A model generated the notes under the pieces. That model saw only the letters and a list, made by a program, of their open reading frames with translations, had not been told where the DNA came from and did not search any database. From WTFV01 sp965203525 (GTDB lineage: Bacteria; Acidobacteriota; Vicinamibacteria; Vicinamibacterales; UBA8438), in NCBI GenBank assembly GCA_965203525.1, contig OZ241898.1:2914001-2978000 (forward strand): a stretch of 64,000 nucleotides of DNA, in the 5' to 3' direction. The translations under genes and the position numbers were made by a program. Position 1 is the first letter of the stretch. Every line of letters begins with the position of its first letter. This document shows positions 16,066-24,234 of this stretch, piece after piece.

Positions 16066-17028
16066 ATGTTGATCAGACAGGCTCCCGACGTCCGCTCGTC
16101 CGAGATCACGCCCGAGCGGCTCTACTACGACCGGCGGCAGTTCATCCAGGCGGCTTCCGGCGCCGCCCTCGGAGCCGCCGGAGCGGCCGTGCTGGGCCAG
16201 CCGGCCGGCGGTCTGCAGGCCGCCCCGCAGGAGGATCTCGGCGCGTTGCGGCCGAGCCAGTTCAGCACCGACGAGCGGCAGAACTCCTACGAGGAGATCA
16301 CCAGCTACAACAACTTCTACGAGTTCGGTCTCGACAAGGAGGATCCGAAGCGGTACGCCGACGAGCTGACCGTCGAGCCGTGGTCGGTGCGCGTCGAGGG
16401 CCACATGAACCGCCCGGCGGCCGACTACGCGCTCGAGGACATCCTGAGCCCGCACACGCTCGAGGAGCGCATCTACCGGCTGCGCTGCGTCGAGGCGTGG
16501 TCGATGGTGGTGCCCTGGGTCGGCTTTCCGCTCCGGGACCTCGTCCGGCGCTTCGAGCCGACGTCGCGCGCGAAGTACGTGCGGTTCGAGACGCTGTACC
16601 GCCCGGCGGAGTTCCGCGGCCAGCGCGCCCGGAACCTCCAGTATCCGTACGTGGAGGGGCTGCGGATGGACGAGGCGCTGAACCCGCTGGCGATCCTCGC
16701 CGTGGGCATCTACGGCAAGACGCTGCTGAACCAGAACGGGGCGCCGATTCGTCTGGTCGTGCCCTGGAAGTACGGCTTCAAGAGCATCAAGTCGATCGTC
16801 AAGATCCAGTTCGTGGAGGACCAGCCGCGGAACACCTGGAACGTCGCCATCCCGCACGAGTACGGGTTCTACGCGAACGTCAATCCGGAGGTCGATCACC
16901 CGCGCTGGTCGCAGGCGATGGAGCGGCGGATCGGCAACTTCTTCCGGCAGCGGACGCAGATGTTCAACGGGTACGGGTACCAGGTCGCCCGGATGTACGA
17001 AGGGATGGATCTGGAGAGGAACTACTGA
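16066..17028 (+). CDS. msrP: protein-methionine-sulfoxide reductase catalytic subunit MsrP
   Basis: 320 residues. MsrP (YedY) is a periplasmic molybdopterin enzyme that reduces oxidised Met in envelope proteins using electrons from the membrane haem protein MsrQ. The N terminus has a Tat motif, DRRQFIQAASGAALGAAGAA. The Mo ligand Cys is Cys141 in YRLRCVEAWSMVVPWVGFPL. Other family features: YNNFYEFGLDKEDP, RFETLYRPAEFRGQ and LVVPWKYGFKSIKSIVKI. Start at 16066 is preceded by GGCAGAGGTGG; longer frames upstream are repeat DNA. The msrQ gene follows on the same strand. The last codons (ERNY*) with the stop are repeated 74 bp downstream. Confidence 0.96.
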   Translation: MLIRQAPDVRSSEITPERLYYDRRQFIQAASGAALGAAGAAVLGQPAGGLQAAPQEDLGALRPSQFSTDERQNSYEEITSYNNFYEFGLDKEDPKRYADELTVEPWSVRVEGHMNRPAADYALEDILSPHTLEERIYRLRCVEAWSMVVPWVGFPLRDLVRRFEPTSRAKYVRFETLYRPAEFRGQRARNLQYPYVEGLRMDEALNPLAILAVGIYGKTLLNQNGAPIRLVVPWKYGFKSIKSIVKIQFVEDQPRNTWNVAIPHEYGFYANVNPEVDHPRWSQAMERRIGNFFRQRTQMFNGYGYQVARMYEGMDLERNY

Positions 17029-17125
17029 GCCGGCGGCGCGTTCCACCGTCCGCGTCAGACTCCGCGGGTAGCTGGTACCGCTGCAGTGTGAGGAACTACT
17101 GAGCCGGCGGCGCGTCCCGCCGTCC
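17016..17125. repeat. direct repeat of the msrP 3' end, 36 bp, period 74
   Basis: Positions 17016-17051, covering the last msrP codons and stop, recur at 17090-17125 with two substitutions; 38 bases separate them. The second copy includes GAGGAACTACTGAGCC, a silent duplicate of a gene end. Confidence 0.93.
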
Positions 17126-17213
17126 GGCCTCCCGGCCGGCGCCCGGGTCGCGGCGCACGGCGGCGGCGTCCGGCGCGCCTCGCGCGCGGCGGTCGGGCGC
17201 CGGTTCGCAGAGC

Positions 17214-17861
17214 ATGGCGACAGCCTCCGGCATCCCCCGCGTCAAGCCGTTCGTGTTCGCCGCCTGTCTCGTCCCGGCGCTGCTGCTCGGCCGGGACGCG
17301 TTCACCGGCGGCCTCGGCGTCAATCCGATCGAAGAGATCACGCACCGGACCGGCGACTGGGCGCTCCGGTTCCTGCTGGCGACGCTCGCGGTGACCCCGT
17401 TGCGCCGGCTGGCCGGCTGGCGCGGGTTGATCCGTTTCCGGCGGATGCTCGGGCTCTTCGCCTTCTTCTACGCCACGCTGCACTTCTCGACGTACCTCGT
17501 CTTCGACCACTTCTTCGATCTGCGCCTCATCCTCGAAGACGTCGCCGAGCGCAAGTACGTGACGGCCGGGTTCGTCGGCTTCGTGCTGATGATTCCGCTG
17601 GCGGTCACGTCGACGCAGGGGTGGATCCGGCGGCTCGGCAGACGCTGGACGACGCTCCACCGGCTGGTCTACGCGAGCGCCGCCGCCGGCGTCGTGCACT
17701 TTCTCTGGCTGGTCAAGATCGACATCGGGGAGCCGCTCGTCCATGCGGCGATCCTGGCGATCCTGCTGGGGGCGCGGGTAGCGGCGCGCCGGCGCCCGCG
17801 GCGCGCCGCGCCGGTTCGGAGCGACGCGGCGGCCGCCGCGCGTCAGCCGACCGGGCGTTGA
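17214..17861 (+). CDS. msrQ: MsrQ haem-binding membrane subunit
   Basis: 215 residues with six hydrophobic segments. It supplies electrons from the quinone pool to MsrP. Family features: GVNPIEEITHRTGDWALRFL, AVTPLRRLAGWRGLIRFRRM, LGLFAFFYATLHFSTYLVFD (His in a membrane helix, haem b ligand), RKYVTAGFVGFVLMIPLAVTS and WTTLHRLVYASAAAGVVHFLW (further His ligands). The ORF follows msrP at 185 bases, with the duplicated msrP end between them. The last 35 residues are Arg/Ala-rich and probably cytoplasmic. Confidence 0.95.
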   Translation: MATASGIPRVKPFVFAACLVPALLLGRDAFTGGLGVNPIEEITHRTGDWALRFLLATLAVTPLRRLAGWRGLIRFRRMLGLFAFFYATLHFSTYLVFDHFFDLRLILEDVAERKYVTAGFVGFVLMIPLAVTSTQGWIRRLGRRWTTLHRLVYASAAAGVVHFLWLVKIDIGEPLVHAAILAILLGARVAARRRPRRAAPVRSDAAAAARQPTGR

Positions 17862-17960
17862 GCTTCCGGCCGCGCGCGGCGGTCGATCACGGTGAAACTC
17901 CGCACTCCTCACGCCTTGCCAGCCGGGCGCCCCGCCCGTCCCGGTGCGACGCGGGGTTCA

Positions 17961-17977
17961 CCACGGGCTGCTAAGCT
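17961..17977 (+). promoter_or_regulatory. half-palindrome repeat carrying a -10 box for the DinB gene
   Basis: CCACGGGCTGCTAAGCT here is one arm of the dispersed CAGCCCGTGG element. Its end forms TAAGCT (17972-17977), six bases before the ATG at 17984. The same arm with TAAGAT stands in front of the SDR gene at 55381. Confidence 0.6.
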
Positions 17978-17983
17978 GTGGGC

Positions 17984-18487
17984 ATGAACGGCACCATCGA
18001 ATCCACGTTCCTCCGCAGCGCCCGCACGCGGCTCTGCGTCCACCTGACCGGACAGATCCGCACCTGCCTCGACGCCCTGAAGACCGGGCAGATCTGGTGG
18101 CGCCCCAACGAGTCGTCCAACGCGATCGGCAACCTCGTCCTGCACTGCGTCGGTTCGACCCGCTTCTACGTCGGACACGTAGTCGGAAAGCGCGATTTCG
18201 TGCGGGACCGGCCCGCCGAGTTCGCGGAGCGGCGCGAGCTGCCGGCCGCCGAGCTGCGGGCCAGGCTCGACGCGGCCATCGCGGAGGCCGACGAGGTGCT
18301 GGCGGGGGTCGACCCGGCGACGCTGCTCGAAACGACCGACCGCACGCCGCGGCCGATGACGCTGCTGGAGGTCATCAACCTGCAGTTGGCGCACTACGCG
18401 CTGCACGCCGGCCAGATCGCGTACGCCACCAAGCTCCTCCACGCCGACGCCATCCACGAGATCTGGCGGACGACGCCGGGACATTGA
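17984..18487 (+). CDS. DinB family (DUF1572-like) protein
   Basis: A 167-residue four-helix protein of the DinB/YfiT superfamily. NAIGNLVLHCVGSTRFYVGH carries the first metal His, and LQLAHYALHAGQIAYATKLL the C-terminal His pair that completes the H-x-x-x-H-type site. Members of this group act as metal-dependent thiol transferases or have unknown roles. No ribosome site is seen; the ATG is six bases from a -10-like TAAGCT, consistent with a leaderless message. A GTG two codons upstream (17978) is possible. The MGMT gene follows after 57 bases. Confidence 0.85.
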   Translation: MNGTIESTFLRSARTRLCVHLTGQIRTCLDALKTGQIWWRPNESSNAIGNLVLHCVGSTRFYVGHVVGKRDFVRDRPAEFAERRELPAAELRARLDAAIAEADEVLAGVDPATLLETTDRTPRPMTLLEVINLQLAHYALHAGQIAYATKLLHADAIHEIWRTTPGH

Positions 18488-18544
18488 GACGCCGCGGACC
18501 TCGGGACAGCCTGGCGGACCGGGCGGCGCGGGCGGCGGACAGGC

Positions 18545-18865
18545 ATGCGGGACGACCGGCGACCGGCGGCGGGGTTCGCGCGGCGCGTGCTGGCGGCCGT
18601 GCGCCGGATACCGGCCGGACGCGTGGCGACGTACGGAGACGTCGCCGCCCTCGCGGGACGGCCGCGCGCCTGGCGGGCCGTGGGCAACGTCCTGCGCGGC
18701 TGCGCCGAGCCCGGGGTCCCCTGCCACCGCGTGGTGGGCGCGGACGGACGACTGGGAGGCTACGGAGATCGGGCCGTCAAGCGCGGTCTCCTCGCCGCCG
18801 AGGGAATCCGCGTGACCGGCGGCCGGCTGCGCCGCTTCGCCGCCATCCGCTGGCAGGGCCGCTGA
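18545..18865 (+). CDS. MGMT-family protein, DNA-binding domain only, catalytic Cys present
   Basis: 106 residues, equal to just the C-terminal half of O6-methylguanine-DNA methyltransferase. RRIPAGRVATYGDVAALAG is the recognition helix region; WRAVGNVLRG and VPCHRVVGADGRLGGYG hold the active-site motif with Cys60. Alkyltransferase-like (Atl) proteins of this length usually have Trp or Ala at that position, whereas this one keeps the Cys. It may be a minimal single-domain repair protein or an Atl variant. The frame is intact and ends before the RNase G repeat; it is convergent with rng. Confidence 0.88.
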   Translation: MRDDRRPAAGFARRVLAAVRRIPAGRVATYGDVAALAGRPRAWRAVGNVLRGCAEPGVPCHRVVGADGRLGGYGDRAVKRGLLAAEGIRVTGGRLRRFAAIRWQGR

Positions 18866-18877
18866 CGCCGCGCGTCC

Positions 18878-18987
18878 GGCCCTTCAGGTCGCCGTCACGT
18901 CGAACTGTTCGTGGTCGAGGGCCGCGGCGAGCCCGCCGCCGTCGACCAGGGCCCTTCAGGTCGCCGTCACGTCGAACTGTTCGTGGT
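18878..18987. repeat. direct repeat of the rng 3' end, 38 bp, period 72
   Basis: GGCCCTTCAGGTCGCCGTCA... at 18950-18987 spans the stop and last codons of the leftward rng gene (…HEQFDVTAT*). An identical 38-bp copy lies outside the gene at 18878-18915; 34 bases separate them. Confidence 0.95.
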
Positions 18988-20533
18988 GCAGCCGCACGTC
19001 CGGCTTGACGGTGACGCCGCGTCCGAGCACGCGCTCCAGATCCCGCAGCACCCCCCGCTGCTCCTGCTCCAGGACCCGCGCGATCTCCGGATTCACCCGC
19101 AACTGCACCGCGTGCCCGTTCAGCTCCCCGCCGATCTTGCGCACCTCCGACAGCAGGTCGTAGCAGATGGTCGACGAGGACTTGATCACGGCGCTGCCCG
19201 AGCAGTACGGACACGGATCCGTCAACTGCCGCTCGAGACTCTTGCGCACCCGCTTGCGGGTCAAGATGATCAGACCGAAGTCGGACACCTGGATCGTCTT
19301 CGACGGCGCCCGGTCGCGCCGCAGCTCCCGCTCGAACGCCTGGGCGACCTGCTGGCGGTTCTTGCGCTCCTCCATGTCGATGAAGTCGGCCACGATGATG
19401 CCGCCGAGGTCGCGCAGGCGGACCTGGCGCACGATCTCCCGGGCCGCCTCGAGGTTCGTCCTGACGATGGTGTCCTCGAGGCCGCCGCTCCGCTTTCCGA
19501 CGTAGCGTCCGGTGTTGACGTCGATCGCGACGAGGGCCTCGGTCTGGTTGATCACGATGTAGCCGCCGGACTTCAGCCACACCTTGCTCCGGATCGCCTT
19601 GTCGATCTCGGCCTGCACCCCGTATTCCTCGAAGATCGGGAACGCCTTCGTGTAGTGCCGGACACGCTCCACCATGCCCGGCATGATGCGCCCGACGAGC
19701 CGCACCACGCGCGCGTGCTCGTCCCGGTCGTCGATCCGGATCGCGGAGAAGTCGTCGTTCAGGAAGTCGCGGATGAGCTTGGCGACGAGGCTCTCTTCGC
19801 GATGGATCACCGCCGGCGCCCGCGACGACTCCATGTTGCCGCGCATCTCGGACCACAGCTCGTGGAAGTACCGCAGGTCCCCCTCGATGTCCTGGTCCGG
19901 ACGCTTCGCCGCGGCGGTGCGGATGATGATTCCGCCGGTGAACCCGTGTTCGTCCCGGAACCGGCGCACGATGCCGCGCAGCCGGCTGCGCTCCTCCCGC
20001 GAGTCGATCTTGCGCGACACGCCGATGTTGTCGGCGGTCGGCATGAACACGAGAAAGCGCCCGGGGATGCTGGCGTGGGAGGTGACCCGCGCCCCCTTGG
20101 TGCCGAGCGGCTCCTTGACCACCTGCACCATGATCTCCTGCCCCGCCTGCAGCAGGTCCTCGATGTGCTGCCCCGGTCCCTGCGCGGACCGCCGGCCGCC
20201 CCCCCTTCCGCTCCCGCGCGATCGCGCGGCTTCGCCGGCCGCCGCGGCGCCGCCCGCCGGCGCGTCGTCGGCGTCACCCGACTCGAGGCGCTCGAACTCC
20301 TCGATGGTGTCGACGACGTCGGAGACGTACAGGAAGGCGTCGCGCTCGAGACCGACGTCGACGAAGGCCGACTGCATGCCGGGCAGGACCTTGTTCACGC
20401 GCCCCTTGTAGACGTTGCCGGCGACGCCGCGCTGGTGCTCGCGCTCGATGTGGATCTCGGCCACCTGGTCGTCCTCGAGAATGGCCGCCATCGTCTCGTG
20501 GCGGTTCGAGGAGACGATCAATTCCTTGTTCAT
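18956..20533 (-). CDS. rng: ribonuclease G (RNase E/G family)
   Basis: 525 residues, the length of RNase G without the RNase E tail. The S1 domain begins at AGNVYKGRVNKVLPGMQSAF and is interrupted by a low-complexity Ala/Gly/Arg insert (about residues 85-120). Further on: KGARVTSHASIPGRFLVFMP, the RNase H-like part with VAIDVNTGRYVGKR and ADFIDMEERKNR (catalytic Asp residues), and the zinc link DPCPYCSGSAVIKS that holds the dimers. It cleaves single-stranded 5'-monophosphate RNA in rRNA and mRNA processing. GGGAG precedes the ATG. It follows rodA on the same strand, as rng follows the mre cluster in many bacteria. The gene end is duplicated 72 bp downstream. Confidence 0.96.
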   Translation of the reverse strand: MNKELIVSSNRHETMAAILEDDQVAEIHIEREHQRGVAGNVYKGRVNKVLPGMQSAFVDVGLERDAFLYVSDVVDTIEEFERLESGDADDAPAGGAAAAGEAARSRGSGRGGGRRSAQGPGQHIEDLLQAGQEIMVQVVKEPLGTKGARVTSHASIPGRFLVFMPTADNIGVSRKIDSREERSRLRGIVRRFRDEHGFTGGIIIRTAAAKRPDQDIEGDLRYFHELWSEMRGNMESSRAPAVIHREESLVAKLIRDFLNDDFSAIRIDDRDEHARVVRLVGRIMPGMVERVRHYTKAFPIFEEYGVQAEIDKAIRSKVWLKSGGYIVINQTEALVAIDVNTGRYVGKRSGGLEDTIVRTNLEAAREIVRQVRLRDLGGIIVADFIDMEERKNRQQVAQAFERELRRDRAPSKTIQVSDFGLIILTRKRVRKSLERQLTDPCPYCSGSAVIKSSSTICYDLLSEVRKIGGELNGHAVQLRVNPEIARVLEQEQRGVLRDLERVLGRGVTVKPDVRLHHEQFDVTAT

Positions 20534-20696
20534 TCGTGACGATCTCCCGTGGGTCCGGCCCCGCCGCGCGGCGGACGCGCCGCCGCTCCGGCGCGCGCGG
20601 CTCCGCGGCGGGCGCGCACGGGCGCGCGTCCGCGGATCGCGCCGCCGCCCGCGCGGCTCCGCAACGCTTCGCGCCGCCGCCCTCCCGGACCGGCAT

Positions 20697-21797
20697 TCAG
20701 TTTCTGAAGCGGCGCATCCGGACGTTCAGGACGAGCCCCAACCCCATCAGCGTCGCGATGATCGACGAGCCTCCGAAGCTCATCAGCGGCAGCGTCAGCC
20801 CCTTGACCGGCGCGAGACCCGCCGCCATCGTGATGTTGTAGACGACCTGGAACGTGAACCCGGCGGCGATGCCCGCCACGAGGTACGTGCCGGTGGCGTC
20901 CCGGGCGACCCGCGCCGCGTCGAGCGCACGCAGGACGACGAACAGATAGAGTCCCAGGGTGATCGACACCCCGACGAATCCGAGTTCCTCGGCCAGCACC
21001 GAGAAGATGAAGTCGTTGTGCGCGACCGGCAGAAAGTCGTACTGGTTCTGCGTGCCTTGCAGGAAACCGCGTCCGGTGAGCCCGCCCGAGCCGACGGTGA
21101 TGCGCGCCTGCCGCTGCTGGTAACCGGCGCCCTGCGGATCCTGCTCCGGATCGAGGAAGCTGGAGATGCGACGCTGCTGGTAGTCCTCGAGGCCGTAGGC
21201 CCAGACGAGGGGCGCCGCGAGCATGGCGAGCAGCGCCGCGGCCGCGAGCACCCGGACGCGCAGGCCCGCCAGCACCATGATGGTCAGGCAGCCCGGCAAC
21301 AGGGTGACCGCGGTCCCCAGATCGGGCTGGCGCGCGATCAGCACGAACGGCAGCGCGACGACCGCGCCGCCCAGGAGCCAGTCCCGCCGCGCGCGCCCCT
21401 CGGGATGGCCCCGGGCGTACACCCCGGCGAGGACGAGCGCCAGGACGAGGCGCGCGAGCTCCGACGGCTGGCCGGAGAGCGGGCCGACTCCGATCCAGCG
21501 CTGGGCGCCGCCCTGCTCGGTGCCCGCGAACAGCGTCAGCGCCAGGACCGTCACCAGGCCGGCGTAGAGGAGCAGCGAGCGGTCCGCCAGGGTCCGGTAG
21601 TCGACCAGCAGACAGGCCATCAGCGCGGCCGCGCCGACCGCGAGGGCCACCAGATGACGATAGAACTCGGGGGCGACGACGACGCCGGCGGGGTCGTAGG
21701 TGGCGCTGTACACCATCGCCGTGCCGATGGCGCTCAGGGCCCCGACGGCGCCCAGCAGCGACCAGTCGATGTGGGCGGCCAGGCGATGCTCGAACAT
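20697..21797 (-). CDS. rodA: peptidoglycan glycosyltransferase RodA
   Basis: 366 residues, SEDS family, about ten membrane segments. Typical stretches: GTAMVYSATYDP, RWIGVGPLSGQPSELARLVL (conserved R-W-I and Q-P-S-E), ARQPDLGTAVTLLPG (catalytic Asp in Q-P-D-L-G-T), QGTQNQYDFLPVAHNDFIFS and LPLMSFGGSS. It polymerises glycan strands during side-wall growth with PBP2. Its ATG overlaps the mrdA stop (ATGA), so production of the two partners is coupled. Last gene of the mreC-mreD-mrdA-rodA run. Confidence 0.97.
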   Translation of the reverse strand: MFEHRLAAHIDWSLLGAVGALSAIGTAMVYSATYDPAGVVVAPEFYRHLVALAVGAAALMACLLVDYRTLADRSLLLYAGLVTVLALTLFAGTEQGGAQRWIGVGPLSGQPSELARLVLALVLAGVYARGHPEGRARRDWLLGGAVVALPFVLIARQPDLGTAVTLLPGCLTIMVLAGLRVRVLAAAALLAMLAAPLVWAYGLEDYQQRRISSFLDPEQDPQGAGYQQRQARITVGSGGLTGRGFLQGTQNQYDFLPVAHNDFIFSVLAEELGFVGVSITLGLYLFVVLRALDAARVARDATGTYLVAGIAAGFTFQVVYNITMAAGLAPVKGLTLPLMSFGGSSIIATLMGLGLVLNVRMRRFRN

Positions 21798-23701
21798 CAC
21801 CGGCCTCCGCCCGCGGCGCCCGGCCGCGCGGCGTCGGCCACGGCCGTCGCCCGGGGACTCGCCGGCGCCGGTGACGCCGGCAGGGGCAGCCCCTCCTCCT
21901 TGGCGAAGAACGTCTCGACGACGCGGCGGGCGATCGGCGCGGCCAGATAGCCGTGCTCCCCGTGCTCGGCGAAGACGACCCCCGCGATGCGGGCCTCGTC
22001 GCGCGGGGCCGCGAACACGAACCACCCGTGGTCCCGCGGATCCTGTCCCGCCGCCGCCGCCGCCCTCCGGCCCGCCAGCGAGACGACCTGCGCGGTGCCG
22101 GTCTTGCCGATCACGTCGCGCCCCGGCAGGCGCGCGCGGCGGGCGGTCCCCGTTCCGTTGACCGCCGTCCAGAGTCCGCGCCGCACCGCGGCGAGGGTCT
22201 CGGGCGCAAGCCGCACGACGGAGGCCGCCGGGACCTCCGCGGCGGCCGTCCGGCCGGTCCTGCCGTCGTACGACCGGCGCAGGACGTGCGGCGTCCGGAC
22301 CCGGCCGCCGTTGGCGACGGCCGCCATCATCACGGCCATCGACACCGGCGTCACCGAGACCTGCCCCTGCCCGATGGCGACCGAGATCGTCTCGCCGGCG
22401 TACCAGCGCTCGCCGCGCGCGGCGAGCTTCCATGCGCGCGACGGGATCAGGCCCGGCACCTCGTGCGGCAGGTCGATGCCGCTCGGCGCGCCGAGACCGA
22501 ACGCCGTGGCCCACTTGTGGATCCGATCGACGCCGAGTTCCTGTCCCAGCCGGTAGAAGTAGGTGTTGCACGACCGGGCCAGGGCCCGCACCAGGTCCAC
22601 GCGCCCGTGCGTGGCGTGGCACGCGAAGAACCGCCCGTAGAACACGCCGCCGCCGCGGCACGCCACCTCGTCCTCCGGCCCGACCACGCCCTCTTCGAGC
22701 GCCGCGACCGCCATGACCACCTTGAAGATCGACCCGGGCGCATAGCGCCCCCGCAGCGCCCGGTTCTGGAGCGGTTCGAGCGGGTCGCCGGCCAGGGCGG
22801 TCCACGCGGCGGCGTCGATCCCGCCGGCGAAGGCGTTCGGATCGTAGGCGGGCCGGCTGACGAGCGCCAGCACCTCGCCCGACCGCGGATCGAGCACGAC
22901 GGCGGCGCCGTCGAACCCGGCCGCCTCGAAGCCCTCCTCGGCGGCCCGCTGCAGATCCGAGTCGATCGTCAACTGCAACCGTTCGCCTTCGACCGGCGCC
23001 ACCTCGCGGACCGTGCCTACCTCGCGTCCCACGCTGTTCACGATGACGTGGCGCGTGCCGTCGGTCCCCATGAGCCGGTCGTTGTAGGCGTGCTCGACGC
23101 CCGCGTGGCCGACGATCGCGCCGCTGCGCACTCCGTCGAAGCGGGCCAGGGACAGTTGCGCGTCGGTGACTTCCCCGACGTAGCCCAGCGTGTGCGCCCC
23201 CAGCTCGGCGGCCGGATAATGACGCATCGGAACCCGCTCGACGACGAGGCCCGGCAGCTCCGGCGCCCGCGCGGCGACGGCCGCCACCTGGGACAGCGTG
23301 GCGTCCCGGACGACCACGATCGGCCGGGCCGGCGGATCCTGCCGGTGACGCCGCACGGCGCCGGCGACGGCCGCTTCGTCGACGCCGGCCGTGCGCGCGA
23401 GCCGCGCGATCCACGACTCGAGGTCCTCGACCTGCTCGCGCACCAGGGAGATGTTCAGCGCGTGCCGGTTCTCGACCAGCACCCGGCCGTCGCGGTCCAG
23501 CACCGCGCCGCGCGGCGCGCGCAACGGCAGCCGGCGCTGGTGGTTGTTCTCCGCCATCGCCAGGAATCGTTCGTGCTGGCCGATCTGCACGCGCCAGAAG
23601 CTGACCAGCAGAGCCGCGAAGATCAGCACGACGGCATGCTGCAGCACCGCCAGGGCGCGGGCCCGGCGCACGTCGCGCGACGACCGCGGGATGCCCGTCA
23701 T
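21797..23701 (-). CDS. mrdA: penicillin-binding protein 2 (transpeptidase)
   Basis: 634 residues. A single N-terminal membrane anchor (AVLQHAVVLIFAALLVSFWR), the pedestal with LRAPRGAVLDRDGRVLVENR, then the transpeptidase with Ser324 in APGSIFK, Ser377 in ARSCNTY and Lys533 in IGKTGTAQ. It cross-links side-wall peptidoglycan as RodA's partner. A Cys-bearing loop (EVACRGGGVFYGRFFACHAT) lies where many PBP2s have a zinc or structural loop. Overlaps mreD upstream and rodA downstream by 4 bases each. The C-terminal tail is Pro/Ala-rich. Confidence 0.96.
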   Translation of the reverse strand: MTGIPRSSRDVRRARALAVLQHAVVLIFAALLVSFWRVQIGQHERFLAMAENNHQRRLPLRAPRGAVLDRDGRVLVENRHALNISLVREQVEDLESWIARLARTAGVDEAAVAGAVRRHRQDPPARPIVVVRDATLSQVAAVAARAPELPGLVVERVPMRHYPAAELGAHTLGYVGEVTDAQLSLARFDGVRSGAIVGHAGVEHAYNDRLMGTDGTRHVIVNSVGREVGTVREVAPVEGERLQLTIDSDLQRAAEEGFEAAGFDGAAVVLDPRSGEVLALVSRPAYDPNAFAGGIDAAAWTALAGDPLEPLQNRALRGRYAPGSIFKVVMAVAALEEGVVGPEDEVACRGGGVFYGRFFACHATHGRVDLVRALARSCNTYFYRLGQELGVDRIHKWATAFGLGAPSGIDLPHEVPGLIPSRAWKLAARGERWYAGETISVAIGQGQVSVTPVSMAVMMAAVANGGRVRTPHVLRRSYDGRTGRTAAAEVPAASVVRLAPETLAAVRRGLWTAVNGTGTARRARLPGRDVIGKTGTAQVVSLAGRRAAAAAGQDPRDHGWFVFAAPRDEARIAGVVFAEHGEHGYLAAPIARRVVETFFAKEEGLPLPASPAPASPRATAVADAARPGAAGGGR

Positions 23702-24234
23702 GGCGTGTGCCCGGCCCGCCGGCGTTCGGTGATCGGCCTGACCCGCCGGCGGCGGGCCGGCGGCGGCCGGCGGCGCACGTGTCCGGCGACGCCGGCGGCG
23801 ACGCTTCCCGCCACGGCGTTCGCGGCCGCCTGCGCCGCCACGTCCGTCCAGCCGCCGCTCGGGGTCGCGGCAGGGATGAGCGCGTAGGTCCCGAAGAAAC
23901 AACCGGCGTGCAGCAGGGTCGCCGCGGCGACCAGGAGACCCTGCTGCCAGCTGGTCTCGAGAAGCAGCTTTTCTCCCGCGAACCCCGCCGCGACGCCGGC
24001 CAGGCTCTTGCAGAGTCCGTTCACGCCGAGGATGCCGCCCGACAGCCCGTCCTGCGCGAGTCCGGTCGCGGTTCCGGTCCACAGTCCGGCCAGCCGTCCG
24101 TGCGACAGCGCGACCAGGACCACCACGACCAGCGGCAGGTCGAGGTTGGCGGCGGTCCCGCTGACGAACCACGCCAGCGTCGTCTGCAAGACCACCGCCG
24201 CCGCGGCGGCGAATCCGACCTGCGCCGGACTCAT
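23698..24234 (-). CDS. mreD: rod shape-determining protein MreD
   Basis: 178 residues with five or six hydrophobic segments: VGFAAAAAVVLQTTLAWFV, LDLPLVVVVLVALSHGRLAG, GLAQDGLSGGILGVNGLCKSL and VAAATLLHAGCFFGTYALIP. The placement of G-x-x-x-G-L-x-x-D and the position between mreC and mrdA identify it; MreD proteins are poorly conserved in sequence. Inner-membrane part of the elongasome. ATG overlaps the mreC stop and its own stop overlaps the mrdA start. The last 30 residues are Arg/Pro-rich. Confidence 0.9.
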   Translation of the reverse strand: MSPAQVGFAAAAAVVLQTTLAWFVSGTAANLDLPLVVVVLVALSHGRLAGLWTGTATGLAQDGLSGGILGVNGLCKSLAGVAAGFAGEKLLLETSWQQGLLVAAATLLHAGCFFGTYALIPAATPSGGWTDVAAQAAANAVAGSVAAGVAGHVRRRPPPARRRRVRPITERRRAGHTP

